The notes: generated by a model from the letters alone, not told the origin. DNA of 64,000 bases from Planctopirus ephydatiae (GCF_007752345.1 NZ_CP036299.1:310001-374000), one strand, 5' to 3'. Positions 7,323 through 17,042 are shown, counted from the first letter of the stretch. Translations and numbers: made by a program.

Positions 7323-8984
7323 TTAAGGCGAGCTATTCAGCGTGGATTGGGCGTGTTCGACCCAATGAGTGGCGGTGGGGTCATCCTGGTAGAGCGTGAT
7401 GATCCCCTGCCAGATCTGGCGGGCATTTTCGAGTTTCCCTTCGGACTGAAATTTCTCGGCTCGCTCAAAGGATGTCTGTATGAAGGCATCTCGTTCGGCT
7501 CGTGAGACCTGCTCCCTTTCGAGAGCTTCGATCTGATTGTTCACAATGGTTTTGAGTACCTCGTACTGGCCATTCCCTTCGAGCAGAATGCGCAAAGATT
7601 CAAAGGTCTTTTTGGCGGCGGGGACATCTCCGGCATCGAGTTGAGCGCGGGCCAGGCGCAGAAGTCGCTCGGGTTCAGAAGCAGGAGGATCGATTCGATC
7701 CCTGCGCCTTGAGGGCAGAATGGTCGACTCGATCTGGTAGACCTCGATCTTCTGCAGGTAAGGCTCGACCTGATCGCGCCAGCGGACGGGATCGGATTGC
7801 AGCAGAGGAATGAGATACTGGTCGCGGGCACGGAACCAGGCGGGGCCCGGCGGGCCTTCGAGCAGATCTTTGGCAATCTCGAACTGTTCTTCGGGCTCAA
7901 TACCGGTGTTGAGGAACAGATAAACGCCACCTCCTGTCACTAAAGCAAACAGAATCAGGAGGACGTAAGTGTTGTTGAGAATTCGTGAGAAGAGACTCTG
8001 GCGATTCTGCAGATCGATTTCAGCGCGAACGAGATCACGAACGAACGTGGGGCCGAGTTCGATGGGTGGAAAATCGCTGGAGGGACTTCCCGCGGGTTGA
8101 CGTGAGGTGGTTTCTCCCCCTTCGAGCCGGGAGTGGTATGTCCCTTGAGCCGCTTCGATCTGGAAGTCGACGCGCCTTTGGATTTCCTGCAGTTTCTTCC
8201 CGAGGACGTAGGCATCTGGCGGACGTTTGGAGGGATCTTTTTCGAGTAACTGACAGACGATTTCATCCACGAGGCTGGGGAGTTCAGGGAGGAAGGATTT
8301 GGGCTTATCGAACTGGCCGAAGCGGTGTTTGTTGAGAATCTCGGCGGCACTGCTCCCCTGAAACGGGGGTTTACCGACGAGCATGACATAGAAGACAGAG
8401 CCCAGTGAATAGAGGTCACTGCGGCGGGATGATCTAGTCCCCTGGGCTTGTTCGGGGGACATGTATTCGGCTGTGCCAATGACGCCGCCGGTGGCTGTGA
8501 GTTTGCCACTGGCGAATACTTGAGCGACGCCGAAATCGGTGAGTTTGACTTTCCCATCGGGGGTGAGGAGGAGGTTCGATGGTTTGAGATCGCGATGAAT
8601 GACGCCGATATCGTGGGCAGCTTTGAGAGCACCGCAAATGAGAATGCCAAGTGAAACCACTTCGCGCCAGGGGATGCGTTTTTCGCGTTTCAGGCGTTGG
8701 GTGAGAGTTTCGCCTTCGACGTACTCCATGGCGTAGTAGTGGGTATCGCGATCAGTTCCGCAGCCGTAAAGGCGAACGATCTGGGGATGATTGAGTGAGC
8801 GGAGGACTTCAATTTCGCGATGGAACCTGGCGACGAAACCTTCTTCGCGTGCCAATGAAGCGGGCAATTCTTTAATGGCGGCGAAGGCTCCGGTGGCATC
8901 GTCACGTCCGAGATAGACGTTCCCCATGCCTCCTGAGCCGAGTTGTCGCTCGATGATGTAATTGCCAATGCGATCAGGGAGCAT
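7323..8984 (-). CDS. Membrane-anchored Ser/Thr protein kinase (PknB-like)
   Basis: 553 residues. The N-terminal kinase domain (about residues 8-270) has a glycine-rich loop LGSGGMGNVYLG, AIKELP with the ATP lysine, catalytic loop HRDLKPSNLLL, DFGVAQ and activation-loop end GTAEYMSPEQ, so it should be active. One transmembrane helix (VLLILFALVTGGGVYLFL, around residue 350) follows a cytoplasmic linker. The C-terminal 180 residues are helical with TPR-like features (LLRLARAQLDAGDVPAAKKTFESL) and would be periplasmic. Its substrate is unknown. No promoter could be placed. The stop codon TAA is at 7323-7325. Confidence 0.93.
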   Translation of the reverse strand: MLPDRIGNYIIERQLGSGGMGNVYLGRDDATGAFAAIKELPASLAREEGFVARFHREIEVLRSLNHPQIVRLYGCGTDRDTHYYAMEYVEGETLTQRLKREKRIPWREVVSLGILICGALKAAHDIGVIHRDLKPSNLLLTPDGKVKLTDFGVAQVFASGKLTATGGVIGTAEYMSPEQAQGTRSSRRSDLYSLGSVFYVMLVGKPPFQGSSAAEILNKHRFGQFDKPKSFLPELPSLVDEIVCQLLEKDPSKRPPDAYVLGKKLQEIQRRVDFQIEAAQGTYHSRLEGGETTSRQPAGSPSSDFPPIELGPTFVRDLVRAEIDLQNRQSLFSRILNNTYVLLILFALVTGGGVYLFLNTGIEPEEQFEIAKDLLEGPPGPAWFRARDQYLIPLLQSDPVRWRDQVEPYLQKIEVYQIESTILPSRRRDRIDPPASEPERLLRLARAQLDAGDVPAAKKTFESLRILLEGNGQYEVLKTIVNNQIEALEREQVSRAERDAFIQTSFERAEKFQSEGKLENARQIWQGIITLYQDDPTATHWVEHAQSTLNSSP

Positions 8985-9314
8985 GCGACAGATTTGCTTT
9001 TGTGGGAATGGAAGAAATTTTATGAGAAGTGACTGAAAACGATCCCTAAAGAATCAGTTCTAATGAATGGATGAGATTTTTGTGGTTTGGAGTCGTTAGC
9101 CGCAGGAAACCTCTCATCTGAGGATAATCATCCGCCAGCAGCTCTGTCATGGGTGAAATTGGTGGCGGTCTCAAGGATGGAAATTCTTGAAACTGTGAGC
9201 AGACCCATCGTGCACTGCCGTTCTCTGTGCGGTAGACTTGAGGGGTGTGCTCGCAGTTGAATTGCGGCTCCCTTTCCGAATCGTTTGTAGAAACAGCTAA
9301 CAGGAGCTGCGTGA
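8985..9314. other. Intergenic region, nothing recognised
   Basis: 330 bp between the divergent kinase and pyrophosphatase genes. No hairpin, repeat or conserved small gene was found. Both promoters should be here. A 98-codon minus-strand frame overlapping the ppa start lacks any family feature. Confidence 0.5.
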
Positions 9315-9866
9315 ATGACTCACGCCTGGCATGACGTAACACCTGGTGAAGATCTTCCTTCAGAGTTCACCGCCATTATTGAGATCCCCCGGGGTTCCAG
9401 CGTCAAGTACGAGCTGGATAAGGAGACCGGCATGCTGCGACTGGATCGCATGCTGCACTCGGCCGTGTACTACCCCGCGAACTATGGCTTTATTCCGCAG
9501 ACCATGGCTGAGGATGACGACCCGCTGGATGTGCTGGTGCTGTGTCAGGAACCGGTTGATCCGCTGACGCTCGTTGAAGCGCGGGCGATTGGTCTGATGA
9601 CAATGATCGACTGTGGCAAACGGGATCATAAGATTCTGGCTGTGGCGACGCATGACCCGGAATTCAACTCATTCCACGAAGCGAGTGAGTTGCCACCTCA
9701 TCGGCTGGCGATGATTCGCCGTTTCTTTCAGGATTATAAGATGCTGGAAGGAAAGCAGGTCGAAGTTGATGATCTGACCAGTGCCGAAACCTGCTTCCCG
9801 ATTATTCGCGAAGCGCTGGAGAGGTACAGTCTGGAACGTCGCCGAGGTTTTCGTGAAGCCAAGTAG
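9315..9866 (+). CDS. ppa: Inorganic pyrophosphatase (family I)
   Basis: 183 residues, normal length for bacterial soluble PPase. It hydrolyses pyrophosphate to two phosphates in the cytoplasm, pulling biosynthetic reactions forward. The metal-binding signature DDDPLDVLVL is intact, and EIPRGSSVKYELDKETG, VYYPANYGFIPQT, KRDHKILAV and FFQDYKMLEGK match the family along the whole length. The start ATG follows AGGAGCTGCGTGA, a suitable ribosome-binding site. Divergent from the kinase gene; followed 89 bp later by a phosphodiesterase gene on the same strand. Confidence 0.96.
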   Translation: MTHAWHDVTPGEDLPSEFTAIIEIPRGSSVKYELDKETGMLRLDRMLHSAVYYPANYGFIPQTMAEDDDPLDVLVLCQEPVDPLTLVEARAIGLMTMIDCGKRDHKILAVATHDPEFNSFHEASELPPHRLAMIRRFFQDYKMLEGKQVEVDDLTSAETCFPIIREALERYSLERRRGFREAK

Positions 9867-9955
9867 AACGCAGCCAGGTCAAAGGACGACTGATCGGCTC
9901 AAGTCGATTTCTACGTCGACTGGCTGAGTTTGCACTTTCACTTAGGGGAAGGTCT

Positions 9956-10822
9956 GTGTCTGCAAGTCGAAATGTGGGGCTGTTGCTGTTCGCTCTGGCC
10001 TGGTTTTGTGGTGCATGTTTCTACGGGGCGAATCTGCAGAGTGAGGAAACTCGCACCATGCGAAGAGTGGAGATTGTGGCTCATCGCGGTGCCTCGCACG
10101 ATGCCCCGGAAAACACGATGCCGGCTGTGCTGCTCGGGTGGGAACAGGGCGCTGATCTGGTCGAGATCGATGTTTATTTGAGCAAAGATCAAGAAGTTGT
10201 GCTGCTGCATGACAAGACGACCAAACGGACAACCGGAGTTGATCGACCTGTGGCGGAGCAGACGTGGGCAGAGCTTTCGACACAGGATGCCGGTGCCTGG
10301 AAATCTCCGAGTTATGCGGGGACAAAGATTCCTCGACTGGCTGAAGCGTTGGCAAGCATTCCGCAAGGCAAACGCATGCTGGTGGAGGTGAAGTGCGGGC
10401 CGGAGATTGTGCCTTATTTGAAGCAGGAGTTTGCGAAGTCGGGGCAGCCACCCGAAGCGATCGTCGTGATCTGTTTTCAGGCCGCAGTGTGTCAGGCTGT
10501 CCGAGAGCAGATTCCTGAGCATCAGGTGTATTATCTGGCCGATATCAAGAAGCCGAAAAATGGTGATAAATCTCCACCGACGGCTGAAGAGCTCGTGCAA
10601 ACGGCCAGACGGTTAGGTGTTCACGGTGTTGATCTTTCGGCGACCACCGACATCGACCAGAAGTTTGTCGAGACCATTCGTCAGGCTGGTCTCGAAATGC
10701 ATGTCTGGACAGTTGATGATCCTGAGTTGGCGCGGGCCATGTGTGAAGCGGGGGTGGACAGCATCACCACCAATCGACCGGCATTTCTGCGTGCAGAACT
10801 GGCTAAACCTGCTGCGAAGTGA
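9956..10822 (+). CDS. Glycerophosphodiester phosphodiesterase, exported
   Basis: 288 residues starting at GTG (9956), with AGGGGAAGG just upstream. The N-terminal segment NVGLLLFALAWFCGACF is a signal or anchor sequence. The GDPD TIM barrel carries the catalytic elements AHRGASHDAPENT, ADLVEIDVYLSKD, LLHD and LVEVKCG, with HVWTVDD near the end, so it should cleave glycerophosphodiesters to glycerol-3-phosphate and an alcohol, probably in the periplasm. GDPDs of this short form use a divalent metal. Gene context (ppa upstream, zinc-ribbon protein downstream) does not refine the role. Confidence 0.92.
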   Translation: MSASRNVGLLLFALAWFCGACFYGANLQSEETRTMRRVEIVAHRGASHDAPENTMPAVLLGWEQGADLVEIDVYLSKDQEVVLLHDKTTKRTTGVDRPVAEQTWAELSTQDAGAWKSPSYAGTKIPRLAEALASIPQGKRMLVEVKCGPEIVPYLKQEFAKSGQPPEAIVVICFQAAVCQAVREQIPEHQVYYLADIKKPKNGDKSPPTAEELVQTARRLGVHGVDLSATTDIDQKFVETIRQAGLEMHVWTVDDPELARAMCEAGVDSITTNRPAFLRAELAKPAAK

Positions 10823-10935
10823 TCACTGGGGTGTTGTAAGATAAAGCTGGTGCATTCCGTAAGAACTCCATGACACCCTACGCAACCAGATGCGGATAAG
10901 ACCTACATGTCACGTTCCTAATTCCCGAGTGCATC

Positions 10936-11214
10936 ATGAGTATTGCGGAAGATGATGACGACTGGTGGAAGAAGGGAAAAAAGCCCAAGGACTGGTCTTA
11001 CGAAGACGACACTTATGATCAGGTGGATGACGAAGAACCTGAGTACATGGAGTGCCCGCATTGCCGGGCCGATGTTTATGAGGATGCGGTTCGTTGCCCG
11101 TTCTGTGGAGAATACATCAGTCGTTCGAGCAACCAGTTTGCGAAAAGCTGGTGGGTCTATGCCGTCGTGGGGCTCTTGCTGTTCACGATGTTGCTCTTGA
11201 GTTTGAGGTGGTAG
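10936..11214 (+). CDS. Small zinc-ribbon membrane protein
   Basis: 92 residues. An acidic, Trp-containing N-terminus (EDDDDWWKKGKKPKDW) is followed by a zinc ribbon with two CxxC knuckles (ECPHCRADVYEDAVRCPFCGEY) and one C-terminal membrane helix (WVYAVVGLLLFTMLLLSL). Such tail-anchored zinc-ribbon proteins are common in planctomycetes; function unknown. ATG at 10936 is the only plausible start, with only a weak GAG upstream. It lies 61 bp before the alpha/beta hydrolase gene and may be co-transcribed with it. Confidence 0.75.
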   Translation: MSIAEDDDDWWKKGKKPKDWSYEDDTYDQVDDEEPEYMECPHCRADVYEDAVRCPFCGEYISRSSNQFAKSWWVYAVVGLLLFTMLLLSLRW

Positions 11215-11275
11215 CAGCGATGGCCTGAGTGTGTGCTGAGAACATTTGGAATTATCCAGCCTGAGCGGAGCATCC

Positions 11276-13285
11276 ATGAAATCCTTGCTGTTCTATCTAT
11301 TTAGCCTTTTGGTGTTTGCGAACTCTTTGTTATCGACGGCAATTCAGGCCGAGACGTTGCCGCCTCTTGTGAATGGAAAAGTGCCCGCCAATCTGGATGA
11401 ACTTTGGGCAGACTTCGATCCTCGCAAAGAGCCTTTGGAAGTCGAGCTTCTCAAGGAATGGGAGCAGGATGGCGCGGTGTGTCGCCTGGTGCGATTTCAG
11501 GTTGGTGTTTTCAAAGGTGCACCGGCAAAAGTGGCGGCGTTTTATGCATTTCCTCAGGGAGGGCAGAAGTTACCGGCACTGCTCTCGATCCATGGCGGGG
11601 GACAATCGGCCGGCTTTGACAGCGTGCTGAAAGATACCGTGCGCGGTTACGCGAGCATGTCGATTAACTGGGGAGGCAACCCCTTGAACTTTGGCCGAGC
11701 GGTCGTGAAGTATGAGGGGCCTCAAACCGATTGGGGTCAACTGGATGCCACACACCCGCCGCAGCGGAACAAAGCGAATCACTTTGTGAGTGAGTTGACG
11801 CCTGACGAATACACGCTGGATGCGGTGGTATCGCCGCGGAACAGTAACTGGTTCCTGGTGTTGATGGCCGCCAGGCGTGCGATCACATTCCTCGAATCAC
11901 AACCAGAAATCGATGGTTCGCTGATTGGAGTTTACGGGCATTCCATGGGCGGCAAGCTCACGACGAATCTTGCGGCTATCGACAAGCGGGTCCGGGTGGC
12001 TGTGCCCTCTTGTGGTGGTGCGGGTGATCTCACTGAGTTGCAGGCCGACTTGCCGGGAGGGCTGAAAACGAAACTATCAGCGATGAAACTCGCATGCGTT
12101 TCGGACAACGCCTACATCCCGCGACTGACATGTCCGGTGCTGTGGCTTTCGCCGACCAACGACTTCCATGCACATATTGACAACATGGCCTGGAACTGGC
12201 GAGAGGTCCCTGATGAGCGGTTCCGCCTGAGCATTTCGCCACATTTCAATCACCGCCACACCAAAGAACATGAAGTCACACAGTTCCTGTGGTTTGAGGA
12301 GCACTTGAAGGGTGCCTTCAAAATGCCGGAAACGCCCCAAATCGAATTGCAGTTGAAGACCCAGGATGGCGTACCGCTGGTTACGGTTGTGCCTGATGGA
12401 TCGCAAGCAGTGCAGAATGTGGCCATTTACTATGCTCTCGATCCGCACGAACTGACACGGTTCTGGCGAGATGCCAGGGCCGAGAAAAGTGGCGGGCAAT
12501 GGCACGCGAGGTGTCCAGTGATGAGTCTGGACCAGCCCCTCTTCTTCTATGCGGATGTGACGTATGAGTTGCCCGGCGGCTATCGCACGGTCTCCAGGAA
12601 ATACCAACTGCCCGATACCTACAACCTCAGTTCGCGGGTCCTTTCTTCGGGGCCTGCTGAGCTGAAAGCGGCTGGTGTGACGGTGACGGACTCTCCGGAA
12701 AGGCTGATTGATGATGGAGCACGCGGGTGGCACGACTGGTATCAGATCAACTGGGATCATCCGCCGCTCTGGAGTGTCTCGACGCGTAAGCTGAAGGATG
12801 TCAAATGGCGTGGGCCGAACGGTGCCAAACTGATGTTCGACATTCGTTGCCATACAGATAACTCGCTGGTCGTGAGTGTGCACTGTAACGAGTGGGGCGC
12901 TTATGAGCCGGGCAAGCCCGCCGTAAGTTACAGCGTGATCAAGCCCTTGCAGGGTTCGACCGACTGGCAGACGGTTGTCGTGAGTCTGGAGGAATTGGCG
13001 GTCACTGACCCGAAATACTCCATGCCAATTCATGACTGGCAGTCAGTCTGTGAGTTGAGCATCAGTCCTGCCGGACAGACGACCAGATCCGGGCAATTGG
13101 TCAAAGTCGAAGCTAAGGCCTGGGAGGGGCCGCGCGAGATCCGCAATCTGCGCTGGGAAGGTGGCGAGTATTCCAGGAACCGGATGTCTAACTCGGCTCT
13201 CGCACCTGCTGAGCATGAGAAAGCTTTCAACGAGGCGATCAAGAAATCGCTTCAACAGGAGGAGGCGGCCCGCAAAGGGAAATGA
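11276..13285 (+). CDS. Exported alpha/beta hydrolase (acetyl-xylan-esterase/S9-like)
   Basis: 669 residues from ATG 11276, which has GCGGAG 6 nt upstream; the frame extends 10 codons earlier without support. A clear signal peptide (MKSLLFYLFSLLVFANSLL, cleavage after IQA) is followed by an alpha/beta-hydrolase core: oxyanion segment SIHGGGQS, nucleophile elbow GHSMGG (Ser near residue 223), aspartate in SPTNDFHAHID and histidine region HFNHRHTKEHE. The C-terminal 300 residues are beta-rich, probably one or two carbohydrate-binding-like sandwiches. It is likely a periplasmic or extracellular esterase acting on plant or algal polysaccharide esters. The substrate is inferred from family resemblance only. 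Confidence 0.85.
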   Translation: MKSLLFYLFSLLVFANSLLSTAIQAETLPPLVNGKVPANLDELWADFDPRKEPLEVELLKEWEQDGAVCRLVRFQVGVFKGAPAKVAAFYAFPQGGQKLPALLSIHGGGQSAGFDSVLKDTVRGYASMSINWGGNPLNFGRAVVKYEGPQTDWGQLDATHPPQRNKANHFVSELTPDEYTLDAVVSPRNSNWFLVLMAARRAITFLESQPEIDGSLIGVYGHSMGGKLTTNLAAIDKRVRVAVPSCGGAGDLTELQADLPGGLKTKLSAMKLACVSDNAYIPRLTCPVLWLSPTNDFHAHIDNMAWNWREVPDERFRLSISPHFNHRHTKEHEVTQFLWFEEHLKGAFKMPETPQIELQLKTQDGVPLVTVVPDGSQAVQNVAIYYALDPHELTRFWRDARAEKSGGQWHARCPVMSLDQPLFFYADVTYELPGGYRTVSRKYQLPDTYNLSSRVLSSGPAELKAAGVTVTDSPERLIDDGARGWHDWYQINWDHPPLWSVSTRKLKDVKWRGPNGAKLMFDIRCHTDNSLVVSVHCNEWGAYEPGKPAVSYSVIKPLQGSTDWQTVVVSLEELAVTDPKYSMPIHDWQSVCELSISPAGQTTRSGQLVKVEAKAWEGPREIRNLRWEGGEYSRNRMSNSALAPAEHEKAFNEAIKKSLQQEEAARKGK

Positions 13286-13376
13286 CGGATGTTTGTTTTC
13301 CATCGACTTGCCCGGATGGCTGATCGTTGGAAACCCACCTTGCCGAAAAAGTCTGTTCAGAGCTACAGTTCCTCCC

Positions 13377-14228
13377 ATGAAGTCTGTCTTCAGGGAAGGG
13401 ATGGCAAGCATGGGTCTGGGCACTTTATGGAATCGTCTGACTGGGCCAAAGGGTTCCATCCGATCATTGGGTTCTGCCAGGTCATGGGGATCTGCGGCGG
13501 GATCAACCCGGCTGTTTGGCCGGCGAGGAGTGGCCGAAGAGTACCTGTGTGGCGAAGGGATCGAGATTGGTGCTTTGCACAATCCCCTCAAGGTGCCAGC
13601 CGCTGCCCGCGTGACCTATGTGGATCGGATGTCGTATGACGATCTGATTCGCGCCTATCCAACCATGGCTAATAAGGGGATCGTGCGCCCGGCGATCATT
13701 GACAATGGCGAGACGTTGGCGACGTTGGCGAATGAATCGCAGGATTTTGTGATTGCCAACCACATGATTGAGCATGCCGAAGATCCGGTCTCGGTGATCG
13801 AAAACTTCTTGCGTGTCGTGAAGCCAGGGGGCGTGATTTATCTGACGATCCCGGATATGCGGGGTACGTTTGATCGGCATCGGCCGGAGACAACTGTCGA
13901 GCATCTGTTGCGCGACTATCGGGAAGGTCCGGCCTGGTCGCGACGAGATCACTTTGTCGAGTATGCCCGGCTCGTTGATCAGGTGACGGAACCAGCGGCA
14001 CTTGAGGCGCATGTCGAACATCTGATTCGAACTGAGTTCAACATTCATTATCACTGCTGGTCACAGCGGGGGATGTGGGCGTGGCTGAGTGCCCTGCAGA
14101 TGGAGCTCAAGTTCCCTTTTGATGTCGAGTTCTATCTGCATCGAAAGTCGACGAAAGGTGAGGGCGAAGGGATCTTTATTCTGAAGAAGCATCTCCAAAA
14201 CGCATACCAGCAATCGATTGCGAATTAA
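13377..14228 (+). CDS. SAM-dependent methyltransferase (class I, type 11-like)
   Basis: 283 residues from ATG 13377. The C-terminal two thirds fit a class I methyltransferase: GEGIEIGALHNPL resembles the glycine-rich SAM motif, YVDRMSYDDL the following acidic strand, and DFVIANHMIEHAEDPVSVIENFLRVVKPGG the post-I and motif IV region of type-11 methyltransferases. Related proteins often modify sugars or lipids and sit near glycan genes; the target here is unknown. The frame is open to 13161, but that overlaps the hydrolase gene. ATGs at 13401 and 13410 are also possible, the latter with AGGGAAGGG about 9 nt upstream, so the N-terminus is uncertain by 11 residues. Confidence 0.82.
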   Translation: MKSVFREGMASMGLGTLWNRLTGPKGSIRSLGSARSWGSAAGSTRLFGRRGVAEEYLCGEGIEIGALHNPLKVPAAARVTYVDRMSYDDLIRAYPTMANKGIVRPAIIDNGETLATLANESQDFVIANHMIEHAEDPVSVIENFLRVVKPGGVIYLTIPDMRGTFDRHRPETTVEHLLRDYREGPAWSRRDHFVEYARLVDQVTEPAALEAHVEHLIRTEFNIHYHCWSQRGMWAWLSALQMELKFPFDVEFYLHRKSTKGEGEGIFILKKHLQNAYQQSIAN

Positions 14229-14321
14229 GGAGCGGTCCAGCCTGCTGGTGCAGAGTCGGTGTCGATGACACAGAACGTTGCCAGTGTGCGTGCCAAGAGT
14301 GTGGCAGTCCATCCGTGAAGG

Positions 14322-14351
14322 CATGCTTGCCCAGAGCTGCAGGCATGGCAC
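14322..14351 (+). repeat. REP-like palindrome, copy 3
   Basis: CATGCTTGC (14322-14330), loop CCAGAGCT, GCAGGCATG (14339-14347; one mismatch), tail GCAC. It lies between the converging methyltransferase and sulfatase-like genes. Confidence 0.82.
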
Positions 14352-14400
14352 ACGAGTACTGCGATGGCAGAATGGATTGTGGTGGCGTGGCGGGCGATGA

Positions 14401-16362
14401 TTACTCAGATTCGACTTCGCCGAACTGCCATTCTTTGACGAGATTGCCATCGATGAGTTCGGCCCGGATCCAGCCGAGAGAGAGGTCGCTGTCTCCTTTG
14501 CCGAACTCGATGCGGATCCCTGTGAGCAGGTCTTGAACTGGCAAGGTGATCTCGTGAGTTTCCCATTCACCTTTCTGAGTGACCGCAAACTTGACCTGCC
14601 GGTTTTGCGTAAAGCTTGGCTCGCTGGCAGTTGACCACATGACACGCCCTTCCATGCGGGACGAAGTCTTAAGTGGCAGGCGCAGGCGCAGTTGGCGATT
14701 CACATGCGGTACGTCGTACGTTTCGAAGAGAATGGGTCGATCTCCGGAACGCTTGAGAACCAGCTCGCCATCTTCGACTTCGGCATCGGCACCAGTCGCC
14801 CAGCCTTGTTGCGGTCTTTCAAAGTTCGGATTTTTCTGCGGAACCAATGCGCTGGTTTCTTTGAGAAAGTTCTGAATGAGGTTCGTCATGCGTACGATTT
14901 CATCCCGGCGTGAGCGTGCGAGGTTAATGCGCTCGCCGGGATCATTCTGCAGGTCGTAGACTTCAATGCGGTCTGTCTGGGTGACATGACCACCGAAGAA
15001 GCGAATCAGCTTCATATTTTCACTGCGAACAGAGATCGCAGGTGTGGTCCCTGTCGTGGGGTTGTAGTGCGGGTAGTGATGAAAAATGGCCCCGCGATCA
15101 AAACCTGCGGCCCCTGTGAGTGCGGGTTTCAGAGTGACGCCATCAATCTGATGACCTGCGGGGATGGTGCCGTGCGCCATATCGACCAGGGTCGGGAGGA
15201 GATCCACAGCACTGACGACGTCGTCGCAGGTGCGAGCAGGAGTGGCGACGCCGGGCCAGACGATGATGAGGGGGACGCGACTGCCCCCTTCATACATCGA
15301 GCCTTTGCCACCACGGAGCGGTCGATTGCTGGTGAGGAGGTCGCCTTCGATCGTGTTGGTCATGTTGCCACCGTTATCGGAGGTGAAAACGATGATGGTG
15401 CTCTGCGTGAGCTGGAGTCGCTCCAGTGCGGCGACAATGAGGCCGACGCGCTGGTCGAGTGCCGCGATCATGGCGGCCATGACCGGGGCATGTTGTGGAT
15501 CTTGAGAGGGGTCTGCCGATGTGCGTGCCGGCGGAATATCCCCAGATGGAGCTTGAAAAGGTGCACCGACCGATTGATACCACAGATTCAGAAAGAAGGG
15601 TTCCTTGGAATTGGTTTCCATCCAGTTGATGGCCTGTTGTGTCAGCAGATCATCAGTGTGTTGACCGGCGAGTTGCGGCTGACTGGTGAGCGGCGAACTG
15701 CGGACGAAGTGGGAAAAGCCCTGATTTTCTGGCTGAGAAGTGTTTTCGCCCAGGTTCCATTCGCCCATGAAAGCGGTGGCATAGCCTGCGGTTTGAAGAA
15801 TCTCTGCCGCTGTGAGTTCATCGCCAGGGAGTTGAGTGCGTGATGTCGGGGTGACCATCGAGATATGGGAAAGGGCGGTCTGTGGCAGGGAGGGTTCGAG
15901 AATTTCGCCCGGGTTGAGTTCGCGCGATTGAGTGAGCTTCAGACGTGCGGGCCATTTGCCAGTGAGGAAGCTGGCCTGGCTGGGTTCATCGAGCGAACTG
16001 CTCGAGTAGGCTTGAGTGAAGATGACGCCGCGAGCGGCGAGGGCATCGATTTGAGGAGTGCGGGAAGATTTGCTGCCGTAGATGGAGGTGTCTCGCCAGC
16101 CGAGGTCATCGACCATGATGACGATTATATTGGGGCGGTCGGCGAGGGCTGCCGAGGTGGTGTCAGCACTCGTTTCCGGAGTGATTTGTGCGAGTACGAC
16201 AGGTGTCGGGCTGGTTGTGAGGATCCAGATCAGGCTGGCAAAGAGCAGGCAAAGCCCCGAGACAATGCGAGTGAGGCGACGCTGATTCAAGTACGCTTGG
16301 CGATCCGGCAACATCGAGCGCCCGCTTCTATCCGATGATCGGTGGTTTTCTGTGGTGGTCAT
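14401..16362 (-). CDS. Sulfatase-family protein with a degenerate active site (probable pseudoenzyme)
   Basis: 653 residues. A membrane or signal segment lies at about residues 31-58 (VSGLCLLFASLIWILTT). The alkaline-phosphatase-like sulfatase fold is clear: RPNIIVIMVDDLGWRDT holds the metal Asp pair, FTSDNGGN the second metal site, and GGKGSMYEGGSRVPLI the usual late block. The catalytic residues are changed, however. The formylglycine signature C-x-P-S-R reads D125-E-P-S-Q129, GKWHLG reads GEWNLG, and the His of the xxHxP block reads SVGAPFQAP. The nucleophile and its helpers are therefore missing while the metal ligands remain. About 140 C-terminal residues form an added beta-sandwich-like domain. 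It may bind rather than hydrolyse sulfated glycans. ATG at residue 17 is an alternative start. Confidence 0.85.
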   Translation of the reverse strand: MTTTENHRSSDRSGRSMLPDRQAYLNQRRLTRIVSGLCLLFASLIWILTTSPTPVVLAQITPETSADTTSAALADRPNIIVIMVDDLGWRDTSIYGSKSSRTPQIDALAARGVIFTQAYSSSSLDEPSQASFLTGKWPARLKLTQSRELNPGEILEPSLPQTALSHISMVTPTSRTQLPGDELTAAEILQTAGYATAFMGEWNLGENTSQPENQGFSHFVRSSPLTSQPQLAGQHTDDLLTQQAINWMETNSKEPFFLNLWYQSVGAPFQAPSGDIPPARTSADPSQDPQHAPVMAAMIAALDQRVGLIVAALERLQLTQSTIIVFTSDNGGNMTNTIEGDLLTSNRPLRGGKGSMYEGGSRVPLIIVWPGVATPARTCDDVVSAVDLLPTLVDMAHGTIPAGHQIDGVTLKPALTGAAGFDRGAIFHHYPHYNPTTGTTPAISVRSENMKLIRFFGGHVTQTDRIEVYDLQNDPGERINLARSRRDEIVRMTNLIQNFLKETSALVPQKNPNFERPQQGWATGADAEVEDGELVLKRSGDRPILFETYDVPHVNRQLRLRLPLKTSSRMEGRVMWSTASEPSFTQNRQVKFAVTQKGEWETHEITLPVQDLLTGIRIEFGKGDSDLSLGWIRAELIDGNLVKEWQFGEVESE

Positions 16363-17042
16363 GCTGAGGCCGAAATGCAGGTCTGCGGGCTGGCGAGCCG
16401 CTGGAAACCTGATTCGAAGCTGACATCAGTTCGTCTCAAACCGGAAATGATTTGTGGAAGCTTGTCATCGGGCGCGAGGACAGCTGATTTCACAAATCAA
16501 GGAGTTTATTGTCATACTGGACTTTCAGTCAGTGCTCAAGTGAAAGATCGACTGAAGTCCGATGGAGCTTTGGGATTTACTGATGGTGATCGAGAAAGCC
16601 ATTCTAAACTCGGTGAAAGTCTAGGGAGGAAGGGGATCACGAAAGACAGATGGACGGACTCGCTGTCGTGAGAAATTCAGATCCTTTGAAAACGGGAGAA
16701 CGTAAAGAAAAGACCCCTAGATCGACCAAAGCCCCGGATCTGCTTATGTGACGCAAACACCCAAATCTAATGATCTGTGATCTCATGGGTGGCTGACGCT
16801 TGCGGCGGAAAAGTTTACCCATTATCCCTAAGTCCATGTATCATGGAGGTGTCGAAGCGACATTCGGCAATTTTTGCCATCAATCGACGGTGTGTCGCCG
16901 ATAGATTGAGAAATGTCAGCAACGGGCCTTGTTGATGTTCGACTGAGCGAGCCTTTCGTGTGGAAAGGTCTGATGAGGGCTGGAACCTGTTCTCTTGCCT
17001 TCGCCAAAGCGCGTCAGGGACATCACTGGGAGAAGGAGTGAA
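16363..17042. other. Intergenic region, no supported gene
   Basis: 680 bp between divergent genes. Small open frames (for example 16637-16837 minus) lack family features. The last bases contain the AGGAG ribosome-binding site of the Cys-rich gene. No repeat or strong hairpin was seen. Confidence 0.5.

Noticed and set aside
14986-15843. A 285-codon plus-strand frame opposite the sulfatase-like gene
   Set aside because: Antisense shadow; the minus-strand product has a coherent sulfatase fold.
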